DNA of 64,000 nucleotides from JACMLD01 sp964245425 (GTDB taxonomy: Bacteria > Bacteroidota > Bacteroidia > Chitinophagales > Chitinophagaceae), in contig CAXTMV010000002.1 of the NCBI GenBank assembly GCA_964245425.1, forward strand, positions 1 to 64,000, written 5' to 3'. How positions within the stretch are numbered: the first letter of the stretch is position 1; each line of letters begins with the position of its first letter. The notes under the pieces are model-generated. The model saw nothing but the letters and a program-made list of their open reading frames with translations. It ran no database searches and was not told the origin of the DNA. Of this stretch, positions 61,901 through 64,000 are shown in pieces. The position numbers and the translations under genes are program-made.

Positions 61901-62031
61901 CCGGTAATAGTCAGGTCCTGTTTAGTTTGTGCCTGCGCCCGGTATTGCTGTAACAGCAGAATGGAAACCAGGAAGAGGGTGGGGATTCTCCACGATACCG
62001 CCCGGAAAAAGGATCGAATTCTCATACGCAT
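58921..62031 (-). CDS. SusC/RagA family TonB-linked outer-membrane transporter
   Basis: 1036 residues from the ATG at 62031 (62025 is also possible; a further Met at 62070 would add a non-signal leader). After the signal peptide comes a carboxypeptidase-regulatory-like domain (TITGTIKTALGNVLAGVTV), then the TonB/plug region VVVVGYGKQRKISQIGAQST and the SusC signature GIATLNNSKPLILVDGVERS ... YDDIASFSILKDASATAVYG ... ANGVVLITTKRG. The barrel ends SLGLHFDF. It imports oligosaccharides across the outer membrane with TonB energy and SusD. It leads the locus, divergent from a sensor kinase gene. Confidence 0.96.
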   Translation of the reverse strand: MRMRIRSFFRAVSWRIPTLFLVSILLLQQYRAQAQTKQDLTITGTIKTALGNVLAGVTVKEMNTGKAVASNASGLFSIIARQGDSLSFSYVGYATQTAIIADRIVLDITLETSAGSLNDVVVVGYGKQRKISQIGAQSTLNLEDLKQPIANVSAGLAGRLAGLVAVQRTGEPGHDDADIWIRGIATLNNSKPLILVDGVERSLSNLNYDDIASFSILKDASATAVYGVRGANGVVLITTKRGKPGKPRFTFDYLESVTTFTRLPKMADGITYMNMANEALTTRGDAPKYSDDYIAKTKAGTDPYLYPNVDWIKEVFKKNGHNRKATLNIDGGAPSAFYYVSLGYYNEDGFIRSDPNEAYHSGVGYSRFNFTSNLTVKVTPSTSFEIGLQGYYSNGNYPGVNGGINPSDASQVNSIFNSVMQLPAVELPLAYPGDTTSGRNPNGDYRNPFDAAAKSGYANQYKTQLYSNVRLRQSLGMLLKGLSFTSMFAFDNYSELDIDHGKRENDYIANGRNPDGSLNLLLTYTGSNTLGYDRYNGGNRRIYTETALNYDSAFGKHRVSGLLLYNQSEYVDAFAADFTASIPFRTRGLAGRVTYSYEDKYFAEGNFGYNGSENFAPSKRYGFFPSFGLGWVASNEKFFDPYKNVISFLKFRFSSGSVGNSDIGSARFAYLDQVNTNANGYTFGTSRQGYSGVQISSYGTDLTWETSHKTNIGMEMTLLKATTIQVDLFKEHRTGIFLTRGTVPEFVGLTSLPIGNLGVVNNAGIDISLQQNHVRLANDLYLSLQGNFTYARNKVISNDQPDQKYPWLNKKGQGVLARFGYVAQGLFKDSAEILNSPSQSFGEVRPGDIKFKDLNGDGKIDAYDQKAIGTGDVPFILYGFGFDVSYKNFSLGAFFQGQAKANIILSGPSIQPFSGDGGSGNAYSIVTDRWTPQNPNQNAFYPRLAFGGAKNNNNNQPSTWWQKDASFLKLRTLKASYSFGKETFKKIGISNAYIYALGENVLTFSKFKLWDVELNTSNGVRYPQVAAFSLGLHFDF

Positions 62032-62057
62032 GTAATTGTTAGTGTTGAATGTAGAAA

Positions 62058-62079
62058 GGACCTCCTGCACGGCAGGTCC
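62058..62079. promoter_or_regulatory. Hairpin GGACCT...AGGTCC in the susC leader region
   Basis: A six-base perfect stem continued by two further pairs after one mismatch lies 27-48 bases ahead of the susC ATG. It could fold in the leader mRNA or be a DNA site. The 225-base space between the divergent susC and kinase starts is AT-rich otherwise, with no exact TAnnTTTG found. Confidence 0.3.
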
Positions 62080-62255
62080 GAAGTAACTTTCAAATTGGAA
62101 GTTATAAGGAAATGTTAAATCGACTTGTCAACAAAGGTTAAAGAGAATGTTAACAGAAATTAAAGGAGAATCCAAATTAAGAAGATATTAAAATAAAAAA
62201 TCTATATTTCGGCTGGGTTCCCCTTCCTCACTGCAGCTAAACCGTGTTGCCGCTC

Positions 62256-63668
62256 ATGAAAATTTCTTTCATAACTTCTCACCGGCTGATAGCCATCGTA
62301 AGCTTGCTTATCCTGAGCGGGGTACAGGTCTGGCTGGTCTATAATACCTACACCTTAAAAGATGAACATTATTTTGTATCCGAAAAACAGGTAATCAGGG
62401 ACGATTACATGCAAAGCATCCGGAATGATAAATTATTTCCGGGGGGTGCCCGCATCATCGATTCATTTATTTACAACAGCATGCCCAGGCTGGAGTTACT
62501 GCACCAGCGCCAGCCGGTAGAATTTGCCGGTTACAGCAAACAGCTAAGCGAATCCATCTTTACAGCCCTGCGCAAAGCCAGTAATATGGACAGCTTAATG
62601 GCTGCGATTGCCCAAAAAAACCAACTGAATCAAAATCTGCGGTATGCATTGACGTTGGACCTGCTGGATATCACCTTTGAAAGCAACAAGTACATTACCC
62701 TGTACAGCAGTAAAAAGACCGCCAGCGCCGACAGTGCATCGCATGGCGTACTGATCGGTGGCAACCTGCAAGACCTGAACGCACATAATATGGTGACCAG
62801 CATAACCGTTAGCAGCCCGGTAAACCGCAGCTACCGGGCCAGCTTTGCCCTGTATGTTGATTCCCGCAAACGAAAATCCATTATTTTCAGGCAAATGATG
62901 CCCACGCTTATTCTTTCCCTGCTGTCTGTACTCATTGTGGTCTTTCTTTTCTACATCACTTTCAGGAACTGGATAAAACAGAAAAAGATTGCCGATATGA
63001 AAACCGATTTTATCAACAGCATTAACCATGAATTTCATACTCCGCTGGCGGCCATTATGGTTGCCAATAAAAACCTGCAGAACAAACGCATTACCGAAAG
63101 CCGCGAAAACATTGCACCGCTTACAGACGTAATTGCCCGGCAATCGGAGCGCCTGAAAAAACTGATAGAGCAGGTCATCGATATTACGCGTATCAATAGC
63201 ATCCAGCTCAGCAGAAAACAGTATTCGATACACCCACTGCTGGATGAGATATTACTGGACTACCACCTCAAACTCAACGACCCCGACATCCATCTTACCC
63301 TTCAAAAAGAAGCCACGCAAGACAGTGTATGGCTGGACCAGTTTTGGTTTACCACCATGCTGCTGAATATTTTCGACAATGCTATCAAATACAATAACAG
63401 TAAAGAAAAAGAAATAACCGTTACCACGCACAGTGATAAAAAAAGACTGCAGCTGGTGATACAGGACAATGGTATTGGCATGAACAGTGAAACCCAGAAA
63501 CAGGTATTTGAAAAATTCTACCGGAATGCCGGCATTCTGAAACACTCAAAGGGATTGGGACTGGGCCTCTATTATGTAAAACTTTGCGTGGATGCCCATC
63601 ATTGGGATATTTTTATAGAAAGTGCGCCCGATAAAGGCAGCAGGCTGATCATTCACATACCCTTTTAA
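62256..63668 (+). CDS. Sensor histidine kinase (HisKA type), two membrane helices
   Basis: 470 residues from the ATG at 62256 (MKISFITSHRLIAIVSLLIL), which begins with the first membrane helix; an in-frame frame extends four residues upstream. A periplasmic domain of about 190 residues is followed by a second helix (LILSLLSVLIVVFLFYITF), HisKA INHEFHTPLAAIM (His258) and HATPase (LLNIFDNAIKYNNSK, QDNGIGMNSE, GLGLGLYYVKLCVDAH). Unlike the other kinases here it has no TPR array. It is divergent from susC and precedes its response regulator gene by nine bases, so it may control the glycan locus. Confidence 0.92.
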   Translation: MKISFITSHRLIAIVSLLILSGVQVWLVYNTYTLKDEHYFVSEKQVIRDDYMQSIRNDKLFPGGARIIDSFIYNSMPRLELLHQRQPVEFAGYSKQLSESIFTALRKASNMDSLMAAIAQKNQLNQNLRYALTLDLLDITFESNKYITLYSSKKTASADSASHGVLIGGNLQDLNAHNMVTSITVSSPVNRSYRASFALYVDSRKRKSIIFRQMMPTLILSLLSVLIVVFLFYITFRNWIKQKKIADMKTDFINSINHEFHTPLAAIMVANKNLQNKRITESRENIAPLTDVIARQSERLKKLIEQVIDITRINSIQLSRKQYSIHPLLDEILLDYHLKLNDPDIHLTLQKEATQDSVWLDQFWFTTMLLNIFDNAIKYNNSKEKEITVTTHSDKKRLQLVIQDNGIGMNSETQKQVFEKFYRNAGILKHSKGLGLGLYYVKLCVDAHHWDIFIESAPDKGSRLIIHIPF

Positions 63669-63677
63669 ATTGGCGCC

Positions 63678-64000
63678 ATGAAAACTTCTGTTTTGTTTGT
63701 AGAGGATGAGCCGGATCTCGGAAACGTGGTAAAGAAATACCTGGAAGTAATGGATTTTGATATAGACTGGTGTACCAACGGCGTGCAGGCACTGAAACAG
63801 TTCAAAGAACGCCACAGCAAATACAATATCCTGCTTATCGACGTTTCCATGCCAGGCATGGATGGATTTGAGCTGGCCGAAAAGGTCGTTTCCATCGACC
63901 CCAATATGCCCTTCCTGTTCCTGACAGCCCGTAACCAGAAACAGGATAAGATTCATGGGCTGGAAATCGGCGCAGACGATTATATTACCAAGCCTTTTGA
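63678..64000 (+). CDS. Response regulator receiver domain, truncated by the window end (probably OmpR type)
   Basis: 107 codons are present from the ATG at 63678; the gene continues beyond 64000. The receiver domain shows acidic pocket EDE (9-11), phospho-acceptor Asp55 in ILLIDVSMPGMDG, Thr in FLTARNQ and Lys in GADDYITKPF. The last motif is typical of OmpR/PhoB regulators, but the output domain lies outside the window. It forms an operon with the kinase gene nine bases upstream. Confidence 0.88.
   Translation, partial: MKTSVLFVEDEPDLGNVVKKYLEVMDFDIDWCTNGVQALKQFKERHSKYNILLIDVSMPGMDGFELAEKVVSIDPNMPFLFLTARNQKQDKIHGLEIGADDYITKPF

Noticed and set aside
1..64000. tRNA, rRNA, CRISPR, insertion-sequence or phage features
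   Set aside because: Intergenic spaces were read for these on both strands; no cloverleaf, regular spaced repeats, transposase or integrase sequence was found.

Overview
The window reads as a chromosomal stretch of a Bacteroidota bacterium, most likely family Chitinophagaceae (inference). Signs include SusC/SusD outer-membrane pairs, type IX secretion (T9SS) C-terminal domains of types A and B, paired DUF1501/DUF1800 secreted proteins, TPR-headed sensor kinases, TAnnTTTG-type promoter elements, and many small beta-barrel proteins with '...AQ' signal peptides. Two 10-base N runs (30788-30797 and 55964-55973) show it is a scaffolded draft. No rRNA, tRNA, transposase, phage gene or CRISPR array was seen.

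Layout. 1-5.0 kb (+): the 3' end of a dihydroorotase, a MutS-like ATPase, a membrane acyltransferase and an M1 aminopeptidase. 5.0-8.5 kb (-): a tight four-gene operon (outer-membrane protein, glycerophosphodiesterase lipoprotein, second outer-membrane protein, metallophosphoesterase). 8.7-12.7 kb (+): a small helical protein, a ComM/YifB ATPase and an ABC exporter. 12.8-15.9 kb (-): a TonB-dependent receptor with a small Cys/RGPP partner. 15.9-18.4 kb (-): response regulator plus TPR kinase. 18.6-21.9 kb (-): DUF1800 and DUF1501 proteins. 22-27.5 kb: thiolase, a membrane-anchored unknown, dihydroorotate dehydrogenase, a beta-barrel protein, TerC and an NTF2-like protein.

27.7-32.8 kb: an outer-membrane protein preceded by two tandem small secreted proteins with an identical 17-residue C-terminus. 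They are divergent from a TPR kinase (frame-disrupted here) with its regulator. 32.8-39.1 kb (-): a full SUF iron-sulfur operon in the order sufB, C, D, S, E, a MIP18/DUF59 protein and an Rrf2 regulator. 39.4-42.3 kb (-): another TPR kinase/regulator pair. 42.6-47.1 kb: a tiny His-rich lipoprotein and two convergent T9SS cargo proteins.

47.2-64 kb: a glycan-utilisation locus. SusC, SusD and a DUF1735/discoidin-type surface lipoprotein are followed by a sugar-active-like gene broken by one in-frame TAA, a GH92 alpha-mannosidase, a basic-secretory-protein-type peptidase, an acetamidase/formamidase and an orphan TPR kinase. A kinase/response-regulator pair runs divergently from susC. The set suggests uptake and trimming of alpha-mannose-containing glycans.

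The item most likely to be undescribed is the tandem small-protein pair at 29284-29875. Its 17 C-terminal codons differ at eight positions, all synonymous.
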